This document shows, piece by piece, positions 36,712 through 46,491 of a DNA stretch of 64,000 nt (positions are counted from its first letter, which is position 1; each line of letters opens with the position of its first letter). The stretch is taken from the NCBI RefSeq assembly GCF_001007935.1, contig NZ_CP011451.1, positions 2,852,001-2,916,000 of the forward strand. Reading direction: 5' to 3'. The stretch is from Nitrosomonas communis (lineage in GTDB: Bacteria > Pseudomonadota > Gammaproteobacteria > Burkholderiales > Nitrosomonadaceae). The notes under the pieces were generated by a model, which was not told the DNA's origin, did no database searches, and saw only the letters and a list, made by a program, of their open reading frames with translations. The position numbers and the translations under genes are program-made.

Positions 36712-38490
36712 TCAAGTTGCTTCCATCACCTCACGCCAGGTATTTCCACCAGCCCGCTTGGCTTCATACATCGCCAAATCCGCATGACGGCTCAGCTCCG
36801 CCAGGCTGCGACCATGGGTAGGATAGTGAGCCAGCCCCACGCTGGCTGATAAGCGATGACTGCGTGTGCCGACATGAACTGGCGCGCGAACCGCTTCCAG
36901 CAACCGTTTAATGACAGCTGTGACGATACCCGTACTGGCTGAAGGTGAAAGCAGCACCGCAAATTCGTCGCCACCTACCCGCGCCACCAAATCTTCCTGC
37001 CGCACACAAGCCTGCATACGCCGAGTCAAGGCGCACAGCACCTGATCACCTTCAGCATGGCCCCATTGATCGTTGACAGGTTTGAATTTATCCAAATCCA
37101 CACTCAACAAGCTGAAGCCGTGATCAGCCTCACTTTCAGTATATAGCTTGAAGCGTTGTTCGAGGGCTCGGCGGTTAGGCAAACCGGTTAACTCGTCGAT
37201 AAAAGCTGCCTTACTTGCATTGCGGAGACTCTTAATGCGCCCTGTCAGGGCTAATGAAAAAACCAAACTCGCCAGAGTCGCTGTCATCGGTATGGCCAGC
37301 TCGGTTAATCGGTTCGGTATTAACCACCCGCAGAGACTTAACAGCAAAAGGGTTATACCCGCCAATAGCAAGATATAAGCAACCAGGAAGTAGCGTGCTG
37401 ACGTCATGCCCTGATACCAGCGCCGAATTGTGATATAAAGCACTAAAGCTGCAACCGGTAACGCTAGCCCAGTCAACACCAGAGATGGTAATTCATGCAA
37501 GCTAGCTACACGCATCGCAATGATCAGTAAGTAACTCAGCATGATGATCTGTAACAACCGGTGGGTGTTAGGCAGATAGGTGCGGGTACGAAAAAAACTC
37601 ATAATGAAACCAGCCAAGGTCAACCCCCACAGGCTGGGTAATACAATGCGCCCCATGACTAGCCAGTGGGGCTCTTCGCGCCACCACCATTGAGCCGCGT
37701 GACCGTGCAAATAAACCAGGAGAGCGCCTAAGGCCAAAGTAGTCATCACATGCCAGCCGTAAACCGAGTCGCGCAAACTCAGCGCCATAAAAAGGTTATA
37801 GAGGCACATGACCAGCAATCCGCCATAGATGCCGCCTAACAGCAACTCACCCAGATGCTCATGGAATTCAAGATCATCCTCGTGCCACAATGTTACCGGA
37901 AAACTTGCACAACCCGGGTCATAGGCACGCAGATAAACTGGTCCATGCTCAGGCAGGACAAAAGCGTACTGACGCCACTCGCGTTCGCGTCCAGCCTTGA
38001 ACGGCACCCGTTCACCAGATGTGATCTCCTCAAATTCTCCGAGTGCATTGCGTCGGTATAAGCGCAAATCATAGAGGCTGAATGGCTCAACGACCAGCCA
38101 CCAGGGAGCGCTATATTCTGTCTCGGCGCGACGAAAATCCAACCGCAGCCACTGCGCGCCCGATCCAAGGCCCACGCCGCAGCGACCGCTGGCAGGAATG
38201 AAGTGCTGCGGTTCAGCCAGGATCTGTGACCAAGATAGCTGTGCAGTGGCATCGCTTGCTGCTGCTATTTGCTTGTTGATCACCACACCACTCAGCCCTC
38301 GTTCGATGAGCAACTCATCGGCTTGCGCTGGTGCGGGCAATCCCAGTAGCAGAGCTAATAGCAACAGTAGCAGACGAACATAATATTCATCAGGTGCGCA
38401 GTCACTCAAACGGCTTATTCGAAGCATTGGGCACCAACTGACCAATTGCACTTGTATAAGGATGGGAAGAATACTTAATTTATTTTGCAT
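36712..38490 (-). CDS. Diguanylate cyclase with 7TMR-DISM sensor
   Basis: A membrane signalling protein of up to 592 residues. An N-terminal signal sequence (around residues 40-57, ending PAPAQA) leads to a periplasmic beta domain of the 7TMR-DISM extracellular type (about 60-200), seven membrane spans (about 215-410) and a GGDEF domain (about 425-590). FIDELTGLPNRRAL opens the cyclase, and the active motif VGGDEF is intact, so it should make cyclic di-GMP. No inhibitory RxxD is seen just before the motif. The start is uncertain: an ATG at 38427 would remove 21 residues and give a more usual signal peptide. Confidence 0.93.
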   Translation of the reverse strand: MQNKLSILPILIQVQLVSWCPMLRISRLSDCAPDEYYVRLLLLLLALLLGLPAPAQADELLIERGLSGVVINKQIAAASDATAQLSWSQILAEPQHFIPASGRCGVGLGSGAQWLRLDFRRAETEYSAPWWLVVEPFSLYDLRLYRRNALGEFEEITSGERVPFKAGREREWRQYAFVLPEHGPVYLRAYDPGCASFPVTLWHEDDLEFHEHLGELLLGGIYGGLLVMCLYNLFMALSLRDSVYGWHVMTTLALGALLVYLHGHAAQWWWREEPHWLVMGRIVLPSLWGLTLAGFIMSFFRTRTYLPNTHRLLQIIMLSYLLIIAMRVASLHELPSLVLTGLALPVAALVLYITIRRWYQGMTSARYFLVAYILLLAGITLLLLSLCGWLIPNRLTELAIPMTATLASLVFSLALTGRIKSLRNASKAAFIDELTGLPNRRALEQRFKLYTESEADHGFSLLSVDLDKFKPVNDQWGHAEGDQVLCALTRRMQACVRQEDLVARVGGDEFAVLLSPSASTGIVTAVIKRLLEAVRAPVHVGTRSHRLSASVGLAHYPTHGRSLAELSRHADLAMYEAKRAGGNTWREVMEAT

Positions 38491-38690
38491 TATTGCAATG
38501 TGCTCAAAACATACGATATGCGTCTAAAAATACTGACAAGAATTGATGGCACCAGGTTGCATCTGGCTATCATCGCACAAACCCAAGAAGACTCGATTGT
38601 ACTCTGGTGCTATTTAATCCATAGCAGATAAACCAAGTTGTACATCACATCAGCATAAAACCAATCGCTCATTAGTGATGAATGAACCTT

Positions 38691-38793
38691 ATTCCATTCC
38701 CACATCAAGAATGACGCGAAGGTGAGCCGCAAGCAATATTAAAAATACGGCAAGGTAAAGCTGACAAAGTCAGGTTTGATTTAGAAATGGAAG
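38691..38793 (-). repeat. 103-bp TIR repeat family, copy R4
   Basis: Full-length copy in inverse orientation, from ATTCCATTCCCACATC to TTTGATTTAGAAATGGAA. It lies in the 311-base gap between the diguanylate cyclase and SGNH genes, which holds nothing else. Confidence 0.85.
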
Positions 38794-38801
38794 TAATTGG
38801 C

Positions 38802-39641
38802 TCAATACAGGAAGACCATCGTTTTATCCGCTAATAACCCACTAGGTTGCGGACAGCGCTTCTCTTTGCCAAACCTTTTCTGGTAAGCAAACCGTGGATG
38901 CTGCAGCCACTTTTGTGAAAATCGCTGATTGGTAACAGCAAGATCAGCTTGATTACGAGAGACACTAAAATGCGCACAAATATGCTGATATGAGACACGC
39001 CGTTTCCAATAAACATAATGAATGCCATCCATACTCATCCATTCCGGTTGCTGTTCACAGAGTATCAATTGCTTACGTGCTGCTAACTCAATCAAACCCT
39101 GATGGATTACCTTTGCTCGTTCAACTGCTTCATTCCTGGAAAGCTGGCAAGAGGGATAAAACAGATTCCGAAAAAGCTGATAGCGCCATTCTGGCATCGA
39201 TTCAATCGACACAATCGGCAAATTGGTCATGACAATATACGCTGACTGTTTCTGCAATTGCTCGACACACCAGGTAACCCACTGCAGAATTTGGTGTGGC
39301 GGGAATCCATAGAGGACATCGTTGCCAATATCAGTCAAAAAGGCATAGGTGGGTCGTGTATTCCCCGCCTCGAGTTGTGACCATAAATCACAAGCAATAA
39401 TACCTGGTAATTCGCGTATCAGCACTTGACTGCTCTCTCCATAAGAACGACCATGGCCCACAGCAGCCAGCACTTCACTGGGTCCACCACAATGATGTTG
39501 AATCTGCTGAATAATCAAGCGCAAAGACAAGGTCAAATTACTGGCACCTAACAGGACAATCCGATTTACTGGAGAAGACTGCTGATATAAGGCCGTTAGC
39601 ATCGCTTGATTCATGAAGTCATTCACTCTTGTTTTTTTCAT
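38802..39641 (-). CDS. SGNH/GDSL-hydrolase-like protein
   Basis: A 279-residue protein from the ATG at 39641. Block I is IVLLGASNLTLSLRL (the Ser of GxSN), block III is DIGNDVLYG, and block V is DGIHYVYW with Asp and His. This layout is that of an SGNH hydrolase, an esterase or lipase fold, but no signal peptide is present, so it would act in the cytoplasm. Substrate unknown. The stop lies nine bases from repeat R4. Confidence 0.75.
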   Translation of the reverse strand: MKKTRVNDFMNQAMLTALYQQSSPVNRIVLLGASNLTLSLRLIIQQIQHHCGGPSEVLAAVGHGRSYGESSQVLIRELPGIIACDLWSQLEAGNTRPTYAFLTDIGNDVLYGFPPHQILQWVTWCVEQLQKQSAYIVMTNLPIVSIESMPEWRYQLFRNLFYPSCQLSRNEAVERAKVIHQGLIELAARKQLILCEQQPEWMSMDGIHYVYWKRRVSYQHICAHFSVSRNQADLAVTNQRFSQKWLQHPRFAYQKRFGKEKRCPQPSGLLADKTMVFLY

Positions 39642-39862
39642 ATAAATCAAATTACAAGCTTAACCCAGATAAACCTCTCAAGAATAGTGTACGATTTAAT
39701 CATATTTAGTCATGATAGGCGCTTCTCATATGTATTCTGTTGGTTAAAAGGCTAAAACAGCCTACTATAATTAAACTTATGTTGGTAAATGTTTCAAACC
39801 ATGCAAATCATTTCGGTAAAAAATCAATTGCGCGATTGCGCACATTTTGCGAAAAAATTTTG

Positions 39863-40579
39863 ATGAAAAAATGCTGCTTTCTCAATATCAGTACTTTTCT
39901 TCTGGTATGGATTCTGATCACTGAACCAATTTTTGCAAGTTTATTAATTATTGATACGAAAGGTTATGCTTCTGGCAGATTGAGTAGCGTAAGTCTTGAA
40001 AGGACTTTTAACAACGCCTATGTTGGCGAGGTACTACTTGGCTATGACAGCATAACTTTTATCAGTTTTGGCAATCAGCCGCCTAATTTAGTTTCTAATC
40101 CGTGGCAGTTTTGTTTTGAAAAAGATCGTTATAAAGCGATCGAAAAGTTTATCGGCAATAATGTTGTGCTTGAATTTAAAACACCCAAGAAAAATTCATT
40201 ACTTTCTTGTTCTGCAACGAATGAATTAATGGCAATCTATCCAGTAGATGAAACCCAGGCAATAGAACAAGCTCATTTTATTGGCAGCATTCATACCAAT
40301 GATCCTGAAATATCCTCTGGGGTCGAATTTGGTAGAATAGTCAACGTGATTGAAAATAAAGATCGCTTTAGAAATTATTTCTTGACCATCCAGATGGGAA
40401 GTGGAGGAAGCAAATTCCGCCATTTTGTTATGGATGACCCTGATTTATTTGATTTTGCTGTCAAATGCCTAAAAATGGCGGCAAGGGTAAAAATACATTA
40501 TAGTGAGCGTTTCTCTATGAGAAATCTTTTTGGACTGAGCTCGATGTCATTTGTCTCGGAAATAGAAGTGGTTGATTAA
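39863..40579 (+). CDS. Secreted hypothetical protein
   Basis: I place the start at the ATG at 39863, giving 238 residues with a clear signal peptide (KKCCFLNISTFLLVWILI, cleavage near FAS); an upstream ATG at 39740 would add 41 residues before it. The mature part is beta-rich with two Cys (FCFEKD and LLSCSATNE) that could form a disulfide, and FLTIQMGSGGSKFRHFVMDD near the end. No family is recognised. Confidence 0.65.
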   Translation: MKKCCFLNISTFLLVWILITEPIFASLLIIDTKGYASGRLSSVSLERTFNNAYVGEVLLGYDSITFISFGNQPPNLVSNPWQFCFEKDRYKAIEKFIGNNVVLEFKTPKKNSLLSCSATNELMAIYPVDETQAIEQAHFIGSIHTNDPEISSGVEFGRIVNVIENKDRFRNYFLTIQMGSGGSKFRHFVMDDPDLFDFAVKCLKMAARVKIHYSERFSMRNLFGLSSMSFVSEIEVVD

Positions 40580-40828
40580 AAACTTCATCCATAAAAAGTA
40601 AAGATCAAAATGGACAATGATTCCCAGATGATAAAATTGGTGCCATTAAGTTTTTTGAAAGTCCTTAACAGGCAGTTGAAAAACCAACCCACGACGCTGC
40701 TGTTGCGAAATTAAAAACAGGCTCAGAATGCTCATTTATCAGGTATAAACTTCGCTTTTTTTGCCTGTTTTCATCTATCATCAACTACCTCAAATATGCG
40801 ATTCAACAGCTTATTACTTTTCCTGGTT

Positions 40829-40875
40829 CGAAGAGCGCCCAGTGCTCTCAAGAAGACAAGATCAAACGCTCTTCG
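40829..40875 (-). repeat. Inverted repeat downstream of the galactose-oxidase-like gene
   Basis: CGAAGAGCG (40829-40837) and CGCTCTTCG (40867-40875) are perfect 9-base arms with a 29-base loop, just after the next gene's stop on the minus strand. There is no T-run, so it is at best a weak terminator or an RNA-stabilising hairpin. The surrounding 306-base gap (40580-40885) holds no gene. Confidence 0.5.
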
Positions 40876-40885
40876 ATAATTACCA

Positions 40886-43066
40886 CTAGCTTGCTGGCGT
40901 ACCTTTTAACTGTATCAACTTAGCTACACTGGGAACACCTTTATCATCCACCACAAACAGCATGTAATGCATAGGGACGGCAAGACCAGGAAAAGCTGGT
41001 GCTTGTACCAACAACTTATCCTTCTTTTGCTCAAACCATAGTTTCACATAACGCTTACCCCAGTCCCAGTTATGAGTGATTGGTCCAAATGCAATGAGGG
41101 CGACTGATTTGATGTTGCCCGCTCCCTCTGAAAGCTGGATATTAAATCGCCGATGATAGGAAATCTCCTCAGGTGCGTCTTTTATCTCAGGACGGGATCC
41201 TCCTTTAAAGAAATAGGGGGGTTTGTAAAGTTGGGCCACTGGTATGCCAAGGTCGATATGTTGCTCATCTCCATGCAAATCCGTCGCATTGCCGCCTAGC
41301 AAAGCGACAGTACCATCCGGTAGCAAGGCGATCGTCGAATGATCGTGCCCAGCGATTTTCCGATCGACAAGCGTTTCAATTGTGTCAGTCTGTGGATCAT
41401 ACAGCTGCAGGTGGAACGAATTAACCCACGGTCCCCGTCCTGACACTACCCCACCTGATATAAGTACTTTGCCATCAGGCAGGACGGTGGTATTGTTTTG
41501 TTGGACAGGCAAATAAAGTTTTGCATTGCTCTGCTTGTATTTTGGCGACGAATCCTGGAAGTCGATCGTTTCAATTAAGTCCCTGGCACATGTTTCCGGT
41601 ACAGGGTCTGCATCTGTACCGCTACAATCCCCACCGAAAAGAACCACTTTCTGCGAGACGCCATGGCCTATATTATCAGTTTCCCACAATTGAGCGCCTG
41701 CTCCAAAATTATGAGCATTTTTGGCCTGGTCCACGAACTGATAGTAATTCTCAGCCGGGGTGTCACGGCTGGAATCTGCCTTCGTGGCTTTCACGTCAAG
41801 CAGATAGGTCTTGCCGGTGTAGGTATATGGATCATATTGTCTGGCGACGCTCAGAAGCGGGCGTCCCAATATTGGCTTGCCGTTTCCATCTTTTTCAAGC
41901 GAATTTGGGCTTACCTCACCGATAATCGCTACCTTCCAATCTTTTACTTTATTACCCGTTTGTACCGGGTAAACGCGCGGAAAGGTATTATGGTGCTTTC
42001 TCGCATTCTCGAGTGCTATAGTGCTGTCTGTTTCAGGATCATAAATCTCTGGCACTACCTGAGTAACCAAGGAGCAGTTGACGTGCGTGTTGCGCGTCTC
42101 TGCGGTGCAACCTCCAGGAGGGTTTCCCGGAAGCAAACTGGTATTACGATCTGTGCCGGCAACGATGAGCACTGTCTCGTCGGGCAATAGAGCCCCGCTC
42201 GGGTACCAGCGCTGGTATTTCATGTCGGATGGATCCACAGGATCGGTGTTGTTTTCATTGTTAGCGTTTGGAAAATCAGGAAAATCCTGTGGGAGGCTTT
42301 GTGGTGTAAGCTGATCAAAGATATCGAGATAAGCTGCCTTGACCGGCGGGACCACCCGTTGTGCCCAGGATTCGTCTCTAGGATCGAAGACAGTCAGTTT
42401 CCGGATACCATTGTTGCCCCCTTTGTCGTGACCGCCAATAAACAGCCATTTTCCATCTGAGAGCGCGACGTTACCGGAACAGAACATGTTATAATCCAAA
42501 CCCTTACTATTGCCGGCATCGGAGAAGGCGGCATCATTCAAGGCGAAGTCCGCCTTAGTCACTAGTTCATTAGGCGGATCATTTTCATCGATCAGACTGA
42601 AGTGATCAGTTTGCTTGAACGCATCCGCATGGGTGACATCCCAACATACAAAATTTTCGCGAGCTGTGTTTCCTTTAGTGTTGCTTTCATCCAGCCCATG
42701 CGTTCCCTCACTGAATCCGGCACCACCATAAACAAAATGCCTGAAAGGTTCGAACAGTTGGTCATGCCCATTCTCATCTTTGAAAGTAAGATGAAATCCT
42801 GCATACTCCGATGGTCGCATCCCCATGCAGATCTTCGGTTTTGATGCTTTAGTCCATGTCAAGCCAGCATGAATGGCATCTTTTGGAACTGGAATAAGCT
42901 TACTAAGTTCACCACACTTTACCGGATCAGTCCCCTTGTCGAATTCGCAAGTGCCGTTAGGGTCATGATGGGCAACTGCGAGTGGTACGCTAGCAAATGC
43001 CACTGCTATCGCGGAGAGCACCGCGAGCTGGATTTTTCGTGGCAAGAATAATTTTGAACTAACCAT
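40886..43066 (-). CDS. Secreted galactose-oxidase-like kelch protein, copper site incomplete
   Basis: A 726-residue exported protein (signal peptide about residues 8-32, ending VAHH). The body is a kelch beta-propeller with a C-terminal DUF1929 domain, as in galactose oxidase and GlxA. MFCSGN matches the Cys of the Cys-Tyr cofactor, RWYPSG its Tyr, and THNWDWGKRYV the equatorial His. The axial Tyr-His pair that normally precedes LPDG is missing: the segment reads PVQQNNTTVLPDG. It is therefore unlikely to be a normal copper-radical oxidase and may bind glycan or be remodelled. I chose the ATG at 43066, seven bases after GGA, over a TTG at 43084. No operon partner. Confidence 0.85.
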   Translation of the reverse strand: MVSSKLFLPRKIQLAVLSAIAVAFASVPLAVAHHDPNGTCEFDKGTDPVKCGELSKLIPVPKDAIHAGLTWTKASKPKICMGMRPSEYAGFHLTFKDENGHDQLFEPFRHFVYGGAGFSEGTHGLDESNTKGNTARENFVCWDVTHADAFKQTDHFSLIDENDPPNELVTKADFALNDAAFSDAGNSKGLDYNMFCSGNVALSDGKWLFIGGHDKGGNNGIRKLTVFDPRDESWAQRVVPPVKAAYLDIFDQLTPQSLPQDFPDFPNANNENNTDPVDPSDMKYQRWYPSGALLPDETVLIVAGTDRNTSLLPGNPPGGCTAETRNTHVNCSLVTQVVPEIYDPETDSTIALENARKHHNTFPRVYPVQTGNKVKDWKVAIIGEVSPNSLEKDGNGKPILGRPLLSVARQYDPYTYTGKTYLLDVKATKADSSRDTPAENYYQFVDQAKNAHNFGAGAQLWETDNIGHGVSQKVVLFGGDCSGTDADPVPETCARDLIETIDFQDSSPKYKQSNAKLYLPVQQNNTTVLPDGKVLISGGVVSGRGPWVNSFHLQLYDPQTDTIETLVDRKIAGHDHSTIALLPDGTVALLGGNATDLHGDEQHIDLGIPVAQLYKPPYFFKGGSRPEIKDAPEEISYHRRFNIQLSEGAGNIKSVALIAFGPITHNWDWGKRYVKLWFEQKKDKLLVQAPAFPGLAVPMHYMLFVVDDKGVPSVAKLIQLKGTPAS

Positions 43067-43385
43067 TTTGCTTCCTTTTCTCAAATTGGAAATAAATCAT
43101 GTCTTTACCAAAACACCTATAAACTCCTTCTTAAAAAGTGAAGTTACAAAAAATAATATTGAGGATAGCCCGGATGGGTTAAGAATCGATCAATTTCCTA
43201 TACTTCATATAAAGCAACGCAGCAGCAGTAGATGAAAATACAATTCTACAATCCTGTCATATTACAAATGGATATTAAGGGATAGCAAAGAGGCAGACAA
43301 TAATGCAATTGCATCCATTCTTATCTCTCATTATTAAGATTAAAAAATAAAGCACCAGATTATTATCGAAGTGTTACCAAATAAT

Positions 43386-43525
43386 GGGCACCTCTAAAAA
43401 TTCAGATTTTTAAACAGGACGAGTCGAGAACAAAAGATGTTGACGCAGCATATAGTTGATATGTAATAATAATTTATGGTGAGCAACAAAGTATTGTGAC
43501 GAAATATGAATTTTTAGAGGCGCCC
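43386..43525. mobile_element. 140-bp MITE related to the IS5-family element
   Basis: Both ends carry the IS5-element repeat (GGGCACCTCTAAAAATTCA at the left, GAATTTTTAGAGGCGCCC at the right), with TAAT on each side (43382-43385 and 43526-43529). The inside has no coding capacity. Both ends match the right end of the 1340-base IS, so that transposase could move it. It occupies part of the 500-base gap after the galactose-oxidase-like gene. Confidence 0.85.
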
Positions 43526-43613
43526 TAATAAAAAACCTGCAAAAGCTCTTGACTAACTTTTTAGTATCGTCAGCTATTTATGCTTATGTGTAAGCTCTAC
43601 GACCTACATATGC

Positions 43614-44345
43614 ATGTTTTTTGTGGCATCTGCTATCCGGAATATCAGCGACCGAACAAAAATCCAAAAACAATTGAAACAGCATGTTCGTGAGTTTAGT
43701 CGCTCCAATGCCGAGCTGGAACAATTTATCTATGTTGCTTCCGATGACTTACAAGAGCCTCTACGCATCGTCGGAAGTTTCGCCCAGTTTAAGCCAGCGA
43801 TATGAAAGAAAATCAGATAAGGACACTAACGAATTCATTGGTTATATTGTCGACGAGGCAAACAGAATACGGGTATTGATTAATGATTTGCTTACTTTTT
43901 CCCGAACTAGTACCAGTGGAAAGGAATTTGAGCCTATGGATATCAATGAAGTAGTCAACGTGTATTGCAAAATTTGCAGTTCTCCATTAAGGAAATCCAT
44001 GCTGAAGTGACATGGGATTTCCTGCCAATATGGCGGCTGATGCCTCTCAAATACATCAGCCTTCAAAATTTAAACGGTAATATCATCAAGTTTCATGAAG
44101 AAAAATCACCGTAAATACATATATCAGCAAAGCAAGAGGTAAATAAATTTATTTTCACCGTAAGGAATAACCGTATTGGTATTGAACCCGAGTACGCAGA
44201 AAGGATTTTCATACCTTTCTACCGACTGCATGGCAAATGTACAAGACTAGGTTTGACGAGATTTAAAAAAATGCTGAACGCCATGGGTGCGTATCTGGAT
44301 TGAATCGAAGCCAAGCCAAGGCTCAAGCTTTTTCTTCACTATTCG
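43614..44345 (+). pseudogene. Sensor histidine kinase, decayed
   Basis: Fragments of a PAS-linked histidine kinase in several frames. [21 protein letters not shown] is the HisKA helix, but the phosphorylated His (SHDL) is Asp. The frame shifts near 43800 ([20 protein letters not shown] continues, then LINDLLTFSRTST) and breaks after SPLRKSMLK at 44010. Further down, RNNRIGIEPEYAERIFIPFYRLHG is the ATPase box. Several lesions make it dead. It was probably the partner of the following response-regulator gene. Confidence 0.8.
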
Positions 44346-44602
44346 ATATTAAATTAACCTGATGTGGGAACTCAAGCTATAGTTACCACTCAAATCAGAC
44401 TACCCTTCCGTATCCTCTTAGTGGAAGGCAATCGTTGCTAATTTGCGTTTAACTCAAGAGTTATGTAACGAAACTAAGGAACCTGGATTAGTTCGTCAAG
44501 GTAGTCCGTAGTATTGAAGATTTGTAGTTGACCGAAGGCAGATTGCCTTCGAGAGTTGAAGTTGAATAGCAACGATAGTCATGGCATCAGGGATGTCTGA
44601 TC
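44346..44602 (+). other. Intergenic relic, possibly of a response regulator
   Basis: One frame near 44410 reads IRILLVEGN, like the first strand of a receiver domain, then stops. The rest has no feature; it probably decayed with the kinase. Confidence 0.35.
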
Positions 44603-46330
44603 ATGAACAATGAACTCATCAAAGTCTTATTGTTAGAAGATAATCAAGTTGATTTGCCTCTCGTGCATGAGATGCTGAGCGAATCAAGACGAGAAAAATT
44701 CGTACTTAAATACGTCGATCGCTTGCAACATGCGCTAGATCTTCTTATTAAAGAACAGTTCGATGTAATGTTACTGGACCTCCAATTACCTGATGCCTAT
44801 GGGTTATCAGCATTAATTGGAGTACAGACCTTAGCGCCGAATTTACCTATCGTGGTGCGCAGTGAGGTCAATGATGAACAACTTGCTATTGATGCCGTTC
44901 ATAGTGGAGCGCAGGATTATATCGTTAGAGGTGAAGAAAGTAGTCCTTTACTTATCAAGGCGTTACGATATGCGATTGAGCGCAAACGTAGTGAGCAAAG
45001 TCTTGCTTATTTGGCGCATTATGATCCCCTTACCGATTTGCCTAACCGGGAATTATTTCGAGAACGCTTGAATCGAGCACAAGAGCGCACTAAGCGGTCA
45101 GGATATATGGTTGCCTTGATGTTTCTGGATTTAGATCACTTCAAGGATATCAATGATACATTGGGACATGACGCAGGCGATCAATTGCTGAAATTTGCAG
45201 CCCAAAGATTGAAACACTGCGTGCGAACCGAGGACACCATTGCACGTCTGGGTGGCGATGAATTCACAATTATTCTGGAACAAATAGAGCACAAAAAAGA
45301 TGCTGCCAATATAGCGCAAAAGATCGTCGATGAAATGTCGCAATCATTTTTATTGAATGATAAAGATGTTTTCGTAACCATGAGTATCGGCATTGCGATA
45401 TATAAAGAAGGAGACCAGACCTCGGAAGAATTAATAAAACATGCTGATATGGCGTTGTATGCAGCCAAAGCGAAAGGACGTAGCAATTATCAGTTCTTTG
45501 AAGCAAAAATGAATACTCTGATTACCCAACGCATGGCGATGATAAAAAATTTAAAGCTTGCCTTGGAGCGAAATGAATTTATTTTACATTACCAACCTCA
45601 GGTAGATCTGAGCATAAATCAACTGGTTGGTGTGGAAGCGTTATTACGTTGGCAACATCCTGAAATGGGATTGTTGCAACCTAATAATTTTATTCCTCTA
45701 TTGGAAGAAACCGGCTTGATTATACCAGTCGGAGAGTGGGTGTTACATACAGCTTGTCAGCAATGTCGCCTATGGCGAGAGGCTGGTTTTCCCAGAGTTC
45801 GTATATCAGTTAACTTATCAGCCAAACAATTTCGCCAGCTTCAATTGGCAAATACCGTTAAGAAGACGCTTGACGAAACAGGAATGGATCCAGAACACCT
45901 TCATTTGGAAGTGACAGAGAGTCTCTTGTTATCTAATGTTGCCGAAACAATCTCCATCTTAAATGAATTGAATGATCTCGGCGTGCATATATCTTTAGAT
46001 GATTTTGGAACAGGTTATTCATCATTAAACTATCTGCATCGCTATCCTTTTGCCAGCCTGAAAATCGATCAGTCCTTTGTAAAAAGTATTACTCGCAATT
46101 CTAAAAGTGCAGCTATTATTTCTGCGATCATCTCGCTTGCCCACAACTTGGGATTGAAGGTAGTAGCTGAAGGGGTTGAATACCATGAACAATTACCAGC
46201 CTTGTTGAATATGAAATGTGATGAAGCGCAAGGATATATTTTTGGTGTTCCCCTGTCTTCAGCAACTTGTGAAACGATGTTCAAAAATATCTTCAATCAG
46301 AACTCGAAATTCTATGTTCGCAAGCCCTAA
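44603..46330 (+). CDS. Response regulator with GGDEF and EAL domains
   Basis: A 575-residue cyclic di-GMP enzyme. A receiver domain (1-125) with the phospho-acceptor Asp in VMLLDLQLPDAYG is followed by GGDEF (about 140-300, motif LGGDEF intact) and EAL (about 315-560; GVEALLRW, SLDDFGTGYSSL, KIDQSFV and AEGVE all present). Both output domains look active, so it could make or degrade the messenger depending on phosphorylation. The kinase gene just upstream is dead, leaving it without its neighbour partner. It is followed by repeat R5. Confidence 0.95.
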   Translation: MNNELIKVLLLEDNQVDLPLVHEMLSESRREKFVLKYVDRLQHALDLLIKEQFDVMLLDLQLPDAYGLSALIGVQTLAPNLPIVVRSEVNDEQLAIDAVHSGAQDYIVRGEESSPLLIKALRYAIERKRSEQSLAYLAHYDPLTDLPNRELFRERLNRAQERTKRSGYMVALMFLDLDHFKDINDTLGHDAGDQLLKFAAQRLKHCVRTEDTIARLGGDEFTIILEQIEHKKDAANIAQKIVDEMSQSFLLNDKDVFVTMSIGIAIYKEGDQTSEELIKHADMALYAAKAKGRSNYQFFEAKMNTLITQRMAMIKNLKLALERNEFILHYQPQVDLSINQLVGVEALLRWQHPEMGLLQPNNFIPLLEETGLIIPVGEWVLHTACQQCRLWREAGFPRVRISVNLSAKQFRQLQLANTVKKTLDETGMDPEHLHLEVTESLLLSNVAETISILNELNDLGVHISLDDFGTGYSSLNYLHRYPFASLKIDQSFVKSITRNSKSAAIISAIISLAHNLGLKVVAEGVEYHEQLPALLNMKCDEAQGYIFGVPLSSATCETMFKNIFNQNSKFYVRKP

Positions 46331-46395
46331 AATTAATGGATGAAAAAAGGACCATAATCATCACCACTTCTTTTTTCTGATTTACTTACAGCACT

Positions 46396-46474
46396 AATGG
46401 CGCGAAGGCGAACCGCAGACAGTATCAATAATACGGCATGAAGCCAACAAATCCAGTTTTGATTTGGAAATAAA
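46396..46474 (-). repeat. 103-bp TIR repeat family, copy R5 (left end lost)
   Basis: AATGGCGCGAAGGCGAACCG through GTTTTGATTTGGAAATAAAA, in inverse orientation, lying between two converging genes. Confidence 0.75.
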
Positions 46475-46491
46475 ATTAACAGAACGTTTCC

